From contig NC_044922.1 in NCBI RefSeq assembly GCF_003576645.1, forward strand, positions 3,843,646 to 3,907,645: DNA of 64,000 nt, in the 5' to 3' direction. The stretch comes from Ipomoea triloba. Its lineage: Eukaryota; Streptophyta; Magnoliopsida; Solanales; Convolvulaceae. A model generated the notes under the pieces. It had not been told where the DNA came from and made no database searches. It saw nothing but the letters and a program-made list of their open reading frames with translations. Shown here one piece after another: positions 37,646 to 49,760 of the stretch (its first letter is position 1; the number at the start of each line of letters is the position of its first letter). The translations under genes were made by a program, and so were the position numbers.

Positions 37646-39372
37646 TTATCTTCCCTCTCTTGAGCTCCTCCTTGTATGGCGATCCCCAAGGCCTTTTCTG
37701 CACATACCACCATGGAAACAATGTAACAATGTAAAAGATGAATAGTTCAATTCATCAAATTCTTAAAAAGGGGGAAATAAAAATCGTGACCATTAGTGCA
37801 TTTTCCCTGTTATTAGGACTTCAACTAAGTTGTGCATGCACAGTTTAATTCAACAGCACCAAGTGAATGCACAAGTACATGAAACTCGTCTGAATACATA
37901 TGGACTCTAGACAGACATACAAAACAATAACACGTACTAATGCCTGATCAAATACTGTAACTGAGAAGAAAATTTAGAAAAATTATGAACAAGACATGGT
38001 TGAGAAATGAGTCTCATAAAAAACATGTCTAGCCAGAATACAAGATGTTCACGAAGAAATCCTAATTCAATAAAAAAATAAAATAAAATAAAAATAAAAA
38101 TTACCCATTAGTATAAGGAACTTCATCTCTTCCACGGTATGGGGATCGGCTGGAGTTGCGGTCACGAGGTGACAAACTGCGGTGCCTAGGAGAATGACCA
38201 CGAGAGCTGTAAGTCCTGGTACAATGTACAGTAATTCCAGTAAACTATAAGAAGAAATTGAAAACACCTTTCAACTTTTTTTTTTTTTTTTATTACACCA
38301 GGGGAATACAGCTCAAAAAATCATAATTTTCTTATTCTGCTTCAGGAGGATTACAAACCTTACTTTTGCACAGGAGAACGGGGAAGCAAGTTATAGATAC
38401 TTTAATGTATTTTTGATATCTCACCTTTGACCATAGCTTGGGCTCCTCCGATATCTAGGGGGACTGCGACTCCGGCGTTTTCCTGCACCTCCACGTTGCC
38501 GGCACTCACGAGCAAAATGGCCTGGTTCACCACACTCATAGCACTTCGAGTCGGAACCACCAGAGTGACCGCGACCATGCCCACGCCCACCTCCACCTCC
38601 ACCTCCACCACCTCTAGAATTGTGTGAGAGTTCAACTCTCCAACCATTCTTACCTATTCCAAAATTATTGTGAGCAGAACATACAAAAAGATTTGCAATA
38701 TAATTCTCAAAAAAAAAAAAAAAAGGATTTGCAATATAAATATACTCAACAGCGGATGATTATCAGAAAGTGTATGAAATGATGTAATTCATTATCCACC
38801 CAAAAGTAATTTCAAAGATATATGAAGTCTGTCCATACTAGTCTTGCTATTTCAGAAAGGCAGATAATATGAGTGTGATATTTAATAACTGATTCATAAA
38901 GTTATAATTCCAAAATATCAAAGGCAAACCATCTATTTCACGGATTGCATCCTGAGCATCTCTTCGGTCATCAAAATCAATGAAAGCATAGCCAGGTGGC
39001 CTCCTTGCAACCCAAATGCTTCAGAAAAAAAATTTAATCAGTTAAAAATGAGTGAAGCATTTCCACAGCCATACAGAAAGAATGGTAGGTTTACTACCAA
39101 TTTGGGAATACATAAGAACAGACACATTCTTTTTTTTTTTTTTTTCAAAATAAAGTGAAGCCAAGAGAACATCAAAAGACAGCAACTAAAGCAAGAAAAT
39201 TTGCCATTCTACTGCAGTAGTAGTGCACCAATTTGACTTTAACATACAAAAGCTTGTTTAACTTGGTTAGATCCCTGAAGTACCTTCTTATTACTCCAAA
39301 GGTACGGAACTCATCTTCCAGATCCCGCTCAGTTACTTGAGGGTCTAGGTTCCCAACATAGACTCTTGACAT
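37646..39372 (-). CDS. RSZ22: SR splicing factor RSZ22
   Basis: Plant SR protein of the RSZ group (human SRSF7-like), a nuclear pre-mRNA splicing factor. Coding exons: 39372-39284, 39018-38930, 38653-38425, 38215-38105, 37697-37646; 570 nt, 189 aa. The RRM spans residues 1-72 with RNP2 VYVGNL and RNP1-like GYAFIDF. A nine-glycine hinge (74-82) leads to a CCHC zinc knuckle, C97-C100-H105-C110 ([14 protein letters not shown]). The tail holds RS, SR and SP motifs and ends in RSSREGR. A leader exon at about 40545-40430 is joined through a 1.04-kb intron (40429-39390, donor CCAG|GTGAAC) that holds a SINE. The short last exon lies 0.4 kb beyond exon 4 and was placed by frame and by similarity of EVPYTNGKGLGDR to RSZ22 tails. 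Confidence 0.92.
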
Positions 39373-39679
39373 ATTGTCTTGAACAAGCACTGATCCAAAC
39401 ACAGCCAAATAGGTAAGCAGTACATTACAAATATTTATACTCATAAAGCTAGATATGAACAACTGAACATTATAGCAATGCCTCAACATATCACAGAAGA
39501 TTCAGTTCCACTTTGTCAATTTAAGTATGAATTTATCACATTATTCATTGTTTGTAATTTTAACTCACAAAAATCAAATGACAAACCAAATTGCTAAAAT
39601 GATAATTCTGGAGGTTGTATACATCACTCCCAAGAACAAGTCCTTGAAGAATCATGAGACTAAACCCACTCTCTTGGGA

Positions 39680-39907
39680 CAACCCCACCAAGTTGGTCAG
39701 GCTAAGGTAACCACAAGGTTATAAGGTTATAAGTTCAACTCCCAATGAAAGCTGCCTATTGGCCTTCTAAGTTTGAGCCGGCCTTCTAGGTTTGAGCCGG
39801 TTAGCTATGTGCGTCCTTGGTTAGTGTTGTGATCCTTTGTAAACTAGTCACACTTAGCCCGTGCACACCCTTGCTAGTGACTGTGGTTTCAGCTTTACTC
39901 AAAAAAA
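39680..39907 (+). mobile_element. SINE family A, copy 2, in RSZ22 leader intron
   Basis: Has 'ccaccaagttggtcaggcta', a B-box-like 'agttcaactccc', 'gcctattggccttctaagtt' and an A-rich end. Flanked by 14-bp duplications CCACTCTCTTGGGA (39666-39679) and CCACTGTCTTGGGA (39908-39921), differing at one base. Confidence 0.85.
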
Positions 39908-40429
39908 CCACTGTCTTGGGATGACACGATCAAAACTAGAGCTTATAGTTTATTTTAAATTACAAATAAGTTATAAACTATCTTTGGTAAAATATATTGA
40001 GTTTAAAATAATAATTTATTTTAAAACCCTAACTATAAATATAAAATATAATATAAATAAATTATCTCTAACTTTCACATTCCCACAGAACACATGCTCA
40101 CAATTATGAAGTAAAACAACGAAAATTGTCGGTGTAATTAATTCAGTGGCGCAAATACTTTTTTATTTGAAAACTTATGGCGCAAATACTTATGCGTCAT
40201 AATGTCAGGAAAACAATTGCATTCAGGAGCAAAGATTCAAAATCATCTAAAAGTTGAGACTTTCAGAAACCAAACTAGGAGAAACAACGGTTTTCTCTGG
40301 TAATTGGAAACCATATTTTACAAATCGGAGCAATTCAACACATAATTTCAAAAAGTTGCCATCACCCGTCTATATACAGACCTAAATGTACTCAAATATA
40401 CGACGAGAGAAGATATCAGCGAGGTTCAC

Positions 40430-41003
40430 CTGGAAATCCGAAAAAGACAGTCCTTTTCACCTTGTGCGAACAGAGCGTTTCGGCTCGGAGAAAGAGAGAT
40501 AGTGAGATTTCAGAGTTTCAGCAATAATTCGTGTATGTCTGGTTGAAGAAGATAAGACGGTAAAAATACTACGGAGTAGTTAAAGAAAATAACGCTCAAA
40601 TAATTGAATTACACAAAAAAAAAAAATACACTTTCAATAAACAATATTTCTAATCACATTCTTATATTTCAACTCGTTTTTGCCTACTTCTAAGCATATA
40701 GTCAATTATATGAATTCGTATATCATGAATTATAGTTCACCTTGCAAGTATATATGAGTTCGAGTCTCACGATATTGACTTTTTGTGTTTCATTTGATTG
40801 AAAAAGTAACTAAATAAATATTACATTCAAAAGAATAAAAATAAAATTATATACAGTTATACGCAATTTTCTTTCTTTAATTAATTAATGGATTTTTTTT
40901 TAAAAGTTAAATTTAGGCGTATAACCGCTTAGAAAGGTGGGGAAGATTTGGAACTTCAATCCCTAAACTCTGCAAATCTCCCATAACCGTCAGACTGAAA
41001 CTG
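40430..41003. promoter_or_regulatory. Shared upstream region of RSZ22 (-) and TITAN-like (+)
   Basis: The RSZ22 leader exon (about 40430-40545, minus) and the TITAN-like start (41004, plus) face away from each other with about 0.4 kb between likely transcript starts. The middle is AT-rich with a poly-A run (40614-40626) and a B-box-like 'tgagttcgagtctcac' at about 40756, possibly a SINE trace. Confidence 0.5.
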
Positions 41004-44000
41004 ATGAAGAAGAAGAAGAAGAATAGCAATGAAGGTTTTGAGTTCTGCGAGGTCTGCAAGCTGAACCACAACCAAGGCCGGCGCCACAACTTCTTCCCCA
41101 ATCACAAGAAGTCGCTCGAGGCAGCGCTCTCTCGCTTTCGATCGAAGCTCGCCGACCTCCGCTCCTCCCTCAAAAACCCTACCCCTCTCCGCCCCGAACA
41201 CGCCTCTCTCAACCGCCTCTGGTGCCGCTTCTGCCAATTTGATATTCCTGAGCTTCACAGCTTCTTCACCAGGTCCAGTGTAAAGCAATTTATAGAGCGA
41301 ATTGGAACTGATGCTGATTATTTGTTGTTGAAGTATTGGTGATACTGTTTTTGTGATAACTGTAATTTAGTGAGAATGCGATTGCGCATCTGGCTAGCGA
41401 GGATCATTTGAAGCAAGTGAAAGGATTCCTATGGAAATATGGCGGTGGAATGGACAAGATTGATTGCTACCGGATTACGGAGGCTGATTTCGCCAAGGTG
41501 CCTTTCTTTGGCTCGCTGTCTCACTATGAAACATAGATAAGCTGAAATATACATAAATGCACACAATTTATTGTGATTTTAAAAATTGTATCTACTGTGT
41601 ACTTTTCTGGCAAATGTTAAAGACCAGAGCTGAAGTTCACTCACATGTTTTGTTAACAAGTATTTGATCATTGACCTAGTTCGGGCAAAATAAAGGTTCA
41701 CTGTTATATAACTTATTATGTAGTGTAGTAGTTCCTAAATTATTACACAAAATGATGGACCAAACAATTGCTAGACATTTTCAATTGGCAATTTGGCATT
41801 GACTGTTCATTTCTTTTTCTCTGCAGTGGGAGAAACAGTGCAAAGCATTAAAGACCGAGGCTGCTGGTGAAGGCTCTCATGGGCCTTTAATTGGACCCTC
41901 AAATGATATCCACAATAAAATGAACTCTGACTATGTAAATAGTTTTGGAAAAGATAATATTCATGCTGTTAATGCTAATATTTCAAATTCTGTTGTGCCT
42001 TTACAAAATTATACTAATGAGAGACCTCAGATATATGATTCAGAGTTACCAGTCACACAGGGTGGTTGTCCTCATTTACATCACAGTTATGCAGGCTTAT
42101 CATGCCATCCTCCTGTTAATGGATTTGTAAGTCATCAATCTTTCCTTGCTTCTCTTTCCTTCTTTCCTCCCTTTTAGTTGGCAAGACTATATTATTCTCT
42201 ATCAAGTTTAGTAAATATGATGTTTATATTGTTCTTTGAATATGTGAGCACTCTCTCTCTTTCTGTCTTTGTTTTTATTTGAGCTTTCGTTCCCTTCATG
42301 ATGATTTTTAATCTTTATAGTATTTTAAGTCTCGTGTAATATTTTTTCTTGTTTGTTTTGAATGCGGTGTCCGTATCCTTGGTCGTTACTAACATTAATG
42401 TTAGTTGCTTCTTCAACTTACTTGTTTATCTATGTTCTTCAAATTTTAGATCTCTCTTCCAGTGTCCTTGAAGTTTAACATTTATGACTTTCCATGAGCT
42501 TTTGACCAAAGTTTGGACTGGTTGATATTTTGCTATGCTCCGTGTGTTTTCTTGATGACAAGTTAAGGCTGACCATTTTATTATTAGATACTAATTAGGC
42601 TTTTTCATTCCTGATCTTACTAAAGCTCAGATATAATATTGTATATAGTGTGATGCTTTTCATATTTAAAGAGAGATATATTGGAATATCAACCCCAATA
42701 GTTTTAAAATGGAAGTCCTTAGTTCCGACTTCTGAATTTGTAAGAAGAATATCTTATTAGGAGAAGAGATCGAAAGGAGAGAAGTAATGCCTTGGATCTG
42801 CTGGTGGCAGACATGTAAGGTGCTACTGAAATGTAACAATTGGATTGTTTGTATGATTAGTACTGATAAAAAAAGCCCTTTTACCTTCGTGGTTGTATTT
42901 CATTTCATAAAGCTGGACTATATTAAATTGGGTATTCTATAGGCCATAAAGCTGAAGATATACTCAACTTTTGAAAAACTACTTTTTATATGCATTGGAA
43001 ATATGATGCATTTTTGTCTTCTAAAGAATTTATCTTGTAAATGCTGATGTTGAAAATGGAATAACTTTGTCAATTTTCTGTGATGAATTAGCTCCTATTG
43101 TATTAAATATTTATGAATTTTCATCTTTTCAAATTTGGTCATGGTTGCCTCCACATTAACAAATTCAATATCTTGGTTTGTCGTCATAACAGGCACTCCC
43201 AGATGAGAGAACTGCCAAAGGGGAAACAACTTCTCTTGGTAAATATGAAATATATTCTTGTTCACGTGTTTTTCTGATTTCCTTTTTTCTTTACTCCCTT
43301 GGCCTCACAAAAGTTCTCTATTTTCTTTTATGTTATTATGTATGTACACAAAGTATTATCCATTTTAATGAAAATAAACATTACATGCACTTTCCTACAT
43401 TACCTTTCTATTAAAAGTTAAAAAGTCATGAAGTTACTTTTAATGAGCAAAGGAGGAAAAATTTATATTTTCCTCCACTTCCTTAAAATCTCTCTAGTCT
43501 CTACAATAAACTGGACAACGATTTTGGGATGGGGGGGATATTATTTTTAAGCATCAGTTGCATGCGGTGTCCGTATCCTTGAAGACTACTTGTCCTTAAA
43601 TGATAATTGTGAACACTGAATTCTGTCTGTGTGGTATAGCATTTTTGGATGCTCAGACATTCTGCACTCTCTTTCTGTATGCATTATTCATCTGCATTTC
43701 TTTTATTTTCAGGTTTACCAAACTTCACAAAAATTTCATCATCAGTACAAGAAGACATCTTAGGGAATGTTCATTCTGGAGCACCTCCTCCTTGGCTTAA
43801 TGCTATTGAGCAAAATCAGCTCGAGTCTTTGTCGAATTCGGGGGAAAATGACCTTTATTCTCTATCTCAAAAGAGGAAATCCTCTAAACTAAACCCAAAA
43901 CGGGTTGGTGCTGCTTGGGCTGAGAGAAGAAAACGTGAGATGGAGTTGGAGAAGAAAGGAGAACTTGTAATGAACAAAGCTGATGCAAATTGGCTCCCCA

Positions 44001-44596
44001 ATTTTGGTAGAGTTTGGCAATCTGGCAGTAGGAAGGAATCTAGGAAAGAATTTCAGATTGAAAACAAGATATCTGGCAAGATTGGAAGCCAATCAACAAC
44101 TGTAGTACAATTACAGCCTTATATCAGCAAACGAATGGTAAGCTTTTGGTCATTCTACCTCACATTATGTCTTGATATCTGTGAAGGTAATTGCTATCCC
44201 TTGTATTCATTGGGATCTGCTGAGGTTAGGCTAGGATTTAAATTTTTCATTAGAGTATTGTGTATACTCAAGGTTGGTTCTAAGTACCTCTACTTCAGAA
44301 CTAGAGGACCAGTTTTTTACTGATTTTGTTTTGTGTACTAATGCATTTGAGTGTCATCAAAGCTCTGTCTTAGTTCTGTATGCTTAGAATTGAAAGTTGA
44401 TGCCTATTGATTTACCTGTTAGTTTATTGTCCCATCTTACTTTCTAGAACTATTGCTACTACTGTATTTAGCTGTTATGTAAGTTCCTATGTTGGCTTTT
44501 TCCAGTCTTCCTTGCCTTGGCTTATGCTTTGTGTAATCATTTCAGCGCAAGGATTCGGTGGATGGTGCAGTGGAGCAGCTTAGCAGTTCTGAATAG
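41004..44596 (+). CDS. TTL: TITAN-like zinc-finger protein (CENATAC/CCDC84 type)
   Basis: Nuclear protein family; the human member CENATAC is a minor-spliceosome component and Arabidopsis TTL is needed for early seed development. Exons: 41004-41272, 41371-41497, 41827-42126, 43193-43238, 43713-44137, 44546-44596; 1218 nt, 405 aa. After a lysine run (MKKKKKN) comes FCEVCKLNHNQGRRHNFFPN, a first C2H2-like finger, then LWCRFCQFDI...ELHSF, a second one, then a helical region (HLKQVKGFLWKYGGGMDKID, FAKWEKQCKAL). The middle is low in conservation. Near the C-terminus are GAPPPWL and a basic stretch (RVGAAWAERRKREMELEKKG) typical of the family. The ATG is the first in the mRNA frame. It is convergent with GPX. 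Confidence 0.88.
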
Positions 44597-45188
44597 ACTG
44601 TGAGTAATAGTTTTGCGGAGTACATCTTTTTATAAAAATTAAAAATTAGTTGACAATGCATTTCCAATAGATGTTTTTTTTTGGGGGTAACAGGGAAACT
44701 CGTAGTCACTCGATAAACTTGGTTGTTGTGTAATAACTTGCAAATTTTTGGGAACAACATTAATAGAGGTTTCTGGGAAATTTTTGTATTGCTAGATGTG
44801 AGAGTGTACATTAGTGCATGTGCCCGCTGGGCTATTAGACTGGGCTATTCTTCATAATTTTTGTTTTCTTCGTATTTAACATGGAGAGACCACAAGAAAC
44901 TTTTTAAAAACTTCACCATTGACCATACCCCAATAAGTTAATCAAGGAAAAATATGTTATAGAAAGCACAAAAGCTGCCCAGCTGCATATCTTTTTGTTG
45001 GCAAATTATTTTGCTACTCTCTACTACAAGGCTCTATGAATACATGAATGTTCATGCCTGCAGTTTTCCTTTCAGAAACTTTTCCTTCTCCAGTAAATAT
45101 AATCGAACTTGGTAGAGTTGATTCTAATGCTGCTTCTCTTCATCTTTGTTTCTCGGTATCTATGTACAGAGCTTCAACGTAACACAGT
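44597..45188. other. Convergent 3' region between TITAN-like and GPX
   Basis: Holds 3' untranslated regions of both genes. No other gene was seen; the last GPX coding exon begins at 45189. Confidence 0.6.
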
Positions 45189-48100
45189 TCATGCAGCCAA
45201 GAGCTTCTGAATATCCTTCTGTGGAAGATGAAAGCAAATAAATTTAGCATACACTAAAATAAAATTGAAAGGTTGGAGTCAAAGGAAACCAGGAGGGGGG
45301 AGGGGGCACATTGACATGGCAAGAGAATTTAGTCTAGTGTTTATGGTATCAGGCATGTTGAGACATTTTACGGGTTTTTGGTTCATGGATTATGTTGAGA
45401 TGATGCAATATTCGTGGGAATTTCACATAACCTAAGAAAACCTATTCCCATGAATGTCACAAAAAAATGAACTAAAAACAAAGTTTGGGACCCTAACATT
45501 CCCATGAACCAAACAAGGGCATATAACATTACAATATTCACATTCATAACGTTATGTGATACGTAGTATAATTTAAACCAAACACTCCGTTATGAAATAT
45601 AGGGCAAGACTGATAATTGACATCTAGGAGCCTCGTTGCCTCAGTTAAGAATGATTCCAGATTCCATATATTCAGGAGTGGAACAAGGGACTCAATAGAA
45701 CCAAAAACAATACTCTCAAATCATGGGCTCTAACAGACACCAGAACAGCATGTAAAAGACTAAGACCATTTAGCATGAAAAAACTAATGGAATCAAGATG
45801 GCGTGAAGACTGAAGAAACCCATATTGCTAAGCAAAACCAAGAATTGAAAACAAGAAAAGAAACAAAACTATGGGAGATCACTTCAACGAGTGTAATTAC
45901 TGGCTGAAAATGTCATGCAATGCCTTTCTTTACCATCCCTTTCCACCCAATGTGACTATGCCACTTATGAACAGTGTTCGTTAATACATCATGGTTTTTT
46001 TTTTTACTCTTTTCGGGGTTCTGTTTCTTGTTTCCTATCCAAGACCGGGCAGGGAACACGTGTAGCACCCGAGGCCTAGAATAGCCAATGTCTAGGCATG
46101 GAAACACCTCTTATCTTTCAAGGGGGTTAGGGCTTCAAATTTTCACGGTTGTGGCTCTCATGGGGACTACTATCAATAGGAATTAAAGATTTAACCAGAC
46201 GCACGGGAGCCCCAGAGAATCAACCTTGGCAATCAAGTTAGGGATCTCATTGTGCAGTAATGTCTAGGGAACAGGATTCAATCCAAACAGTAAAGAATCC
46301 TTATCAGGAGATTAGAGAAACTAACCAGATTGTGAAGAGACTAATCAACACACATCAAATTAAAGCATACTTACTAACATTTAATTAACTTGAAATAGTG
46401 TTTGAGAAAAATCAACTATTGCTATTCCTTGCACAAGTTGATAAGTAGTTGATTTAAACTATGAACTCTAGAGTGGTTAAATAAGCCAACACATAGCAGA
46501 AAGTTACTAAGTTATTTATGAGTAAATGGATACCTCATACCTCTATTTGAAAAGGAGAAGTTGTTGGCTGATATCGTTCTACAACTTTTCCATTCTTGTC
46601 CACAAGAAACTTCTCAAAGTTCCATTTGATCAGATCACCCAAGAACCCTCCAGCATTTGATTTTAGGAATTGGTAAACCGGGGCTGTGTTTGGCCCATTC
46701 ACATCAACCTGTTGTGATGAATTTCTTAATCTATACCATTCAGCATTCTATTAAAATAGCATATCGGGAAATCTCAATACAACAAACCTTGTCAAAAATT
46801 GGAAATTCAGCTTTAAATCGTGTGCAAGCAAACTGCTTGATTTGCTCATTGGATCCTGGCTCTTGCCCTCCAAACTGATTACATGGAAAAGCAAGAATTT
46901 CAAATCCTGCAAGAAATCGATTTGAACAAGTATTATCATATGTCAGATCAATCGGAAAGTTCCACCGACACCAGAACTAGCTAACCTTGGGTTTTGTACT
47001 TTTCATATATGTGAGAGAGTTCTGAATAGTTAGATGTTGTCAAACCACTGAATCCAAAAATAAAAACTCCAGTCAGATCAGCAACCACGACTCAATGCCA
47101 AAATTCAGTAAGAAAGATCTTTTCTTTTTTTGAATGACGAGGAAAACCCGCAGCCACTACCAGAGGGGGTGTGCACGGGGTAAACCTCGACTTGTAACCC
47201 TAGGCAACAAAGGACCACAAGAGGTAAACCAGCCTAGGTTGCCCATAGCTGACCAACTCAAACCGAGAAGGCCAATAAGCCGCTCGACCGGGAGTCAAAA
47301 ACTTGTAACATCGTGGTTACCAAGCCAAAGGTAACAACCTGACCAACTTGGCTAGGGTCACACCAAAGAAAGATCATATTTGATATTTAATGATCATGGA
47401 AAACGGCAATGTTTCTCCACTACATCATTCATATAAGACAAAGGAGAATGTACCATTTGGAAGCAACATTAACAATCAACAGAACCTTTCCCTTAAATTT
47501 ACTGAGTGAAACATCTTTCCCATCAATGTCCTGCATTGAACAATAAAAAAATGTAAGAGTGAGTCACCAACTGGCATTCTATGTATAATATTACTCCCTC
47601 AATTTAATAGGCTAACACAATATGACATAAAGCAAGAAGAAGAAATAAACAAAACATCAATTTTCAAGAGAGGTCCTAAAAAGGAAATTTTCTTCCTTTC
47701 AAGCATAAACTTTTTAACATTTACTCTCTCTTCCCCATTTTACATGTCAGGTTTAAAACCGAACTTTTTCTTCATTTTACCTGTCATGTTTATTCTTCAT
47801 TTTCAAATCTTAACTCTTCCTTCTATGTTTATTTTTTTAGTACTAAATTTGATTTTTTTTTTTAATAGTATTCTAAATATATAAATTTTATATACTAATA
47901 ATAAAATTTAACATTATGAAATGAATTAACTCTAACCGAATTAAACACGGAGGAGTATTCCAAATAATAACAGTAATAATAAAATTCAAATCTCCAGTTG
48001 GAAACAGACAAAGATGCTAATTTCCAACCCTAACTTCAAAAAAATCCAATTTAATACTGAATAAGAGCTAATACTGAAGATAAATATGAAGAGTTGATAG

Positions 48101-48348
48101 AACACCTTGACAGTGAAATCATGAATAGACTTGTCGGTGGCAGCTCGGGAGTATATCTTGGCGGAGAGTTTGGAGTTGAGAAGGGGCGCGGAGAAGTTGG
48201 AGGATGGGAGAGAAAGGCCAATATGGGAAAACGACGATTTTGAAGAAAGAAACGCCATGGAAGGAGGTAGGTTGGAGCTCGGGTTGAGCTTGGCAGTATT
48301 AATGAAACCAAAGGTCATGGGCGCTGAGAAAACCGCAGAGAAAGCCAT
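45189..48348 (-). CDS. GPX: Glutathione peroxidase, chloroplastic (thioredoxin-dependent type)
   Basis: Reduces hydroperoxides; plant members use thioredoxin more than glutathione. Exons in coding order: 48348-48106, 47530-47454, 47047-46986, 46906-46788, 46708 to about 46542, 45218-45189; about 232 aa. The Ser-rich N-terminal 75 residues ([11 protein letters not shown] onward) look like a plastid transit peptide. The peroxidatic cysteine is in NVASKCGLT (residue 107, codon split by intron 2), and [17 protein letters not shown] and [13 protein letters not shown] supply the usual Gln, Trp and Asn. A further Cys in [11 protein letters not shown] matches the known resolving cysteine. The tiny last exon codes KDIQKLLAA and sits 1.3 kb past exon 5. 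My count of exon 5 is one base short of the expected 168, so the frame near 46542-46560 should be checked. The start at 48348 is the first ATG; an upstream GTG is ignored. Confidence 0.85.
47120..47365 (-). mobile_element. SINE family A, copy 3, inverted in GPX intron 2
   Basis: Minus-strand relative of the copies at 18882 and 39680 ('ccaagttggtcagg', 'ggccttctcggtttgag', 'agtggctgcgggttt'), with its T-rich left edge corresponding to the A-rich tail. Flanked by exact 10-bp duplications AAGAAAGATC at 47110-47119 and 47366-47375. Confidence 0.85.
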
Positions 48349-49760
48349 TGGTGACGTCACTCTGGTATGGCGGAGGGTTAACGGAAACGAGGAAATTAGG
48401 GGAAGAAGAAATATAACAACAGAAATGGCTTTTTGATAGTGGGATGTAATGGATCCACGTGGCTGCTTCGTCTGCCTTTGGATTTTTCCAGTTTATAGGT
48501 GAGAAGACTGAGAACGATGACTCATCTACTGTAATTTTTTATTTTTATTTTTAAAAGTGAATAATCACGTGGTTCATATGGGTTGATCAATATTTTTTTT
48601 TTCTTTTTATTTTTCATTGTTGATCAACCTAGATAAACAAATGTTATTATTTTGTATTTTTAACAAAAAAGTATTATTTTAGTATCATTTACGTAGTATA
48701 TGATGATTAGACTTATATGAAAACTTGTCTATTTAAAAAAATTAAAATTAATCTCAATTGTCTATCTTGTCAGATCGAACGATTCCAAAGCAAGAAGAGA
48801 AAAAAAAATACAGTAATGTTTTGATAGTGTTCTCCAACTTTAAAAGTGCATTGTCCAACACTATACATAGATGAATAATATTGATGAAAGTATGTTATCA
48901 TTGCAACAACTGATATTTTTAAAAAGTTGACTTAATATTATGACTGAATCTCAATTATACGATTCACATGTGATATATATAATCGTGAATTGATATCTCT
49001 AAAACAAAGAGGATATTGCTAAACTCTCCACTAATGTGAATATGAAATATGCATCAAATGCTAATTTAACATATACAAAGTCAAATTTCCAAGTGTGTAT
49101 GTAGTCATAATATAGGATCCATAATTCCTTTTGTTTGTGTTTGCAGTTTTTTTTTTTTTTTTCTTCTTCTTAACCTTTTTTAATTTTTTTAAAATCTTAT
49201 ATTTCTATTCCTATTTACAAATTAATGCCCGATTATTGAAGTACGAATTATATTATGGACCATGATCTACATTACACTATGAACCACAAATAAATGTATC
49301 TTTCAAAAAATGTTCATTTGTAATATACTGAAGGTTCATTTTTAGATTGTATACCTGAAAATGAACTTTCAGAAGATGAACCTTCAAATAATGAATATTT
49401 AATGTACTAAACTTTTATGTAATTAACTCAAATGAATATTATAGTAACTTTTAATGTACCCCAATATTCATCAAACTATTTTACTTGAGAAAAACAAAAC
49501 TTTTATGTAACTCAAATGAATATTATACATCGTACAACAGTTCCTATCATCCCTGGCCATCCAAATCCTATTTAATGGTAATAACTAACAATACAACATA
49601 GAATTCCAGGTCTACCTACATTACACAACTAGTCAGGAAAACTTTTTAAAATTAATAAATAAAACTGTCCTTGAAAATATATGATATAAGAGGTTGCCTT
49701 TCCAGTTTCCACTGTAAAATGAAATTAACTTCAAGATTTCAGTCTTCTGGTGCAGAAGCA
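48349..49760. other. GPX promoter and spacer to TTC27
   Basis: The GPX promoter lies just right of 48348. Farther on, AT-rich sequence has loose repeats of 'gaacctt/gttcatt' at about 49280-49410. No gene seen. Confidence 0.5.

Noticed and set aside
45170..45241. In-frame plus-strand continuation that would extend the TITAN-like protein past its TAG ([20 protein letters not shown])
   Set aside because: The same bases on the minus strand code the conserved last exon of GPX (KDIQKLLAA) with a proper acceptor, so the plus frame is an antisense shadow and the TAG at 44594 is taken as the real stop.
48346..48360. GPX start extended to a GTG at 48360
   Set aside because: Plant nuclear genes use ATG; the ATG at 48348 opens a typical transit peptide.
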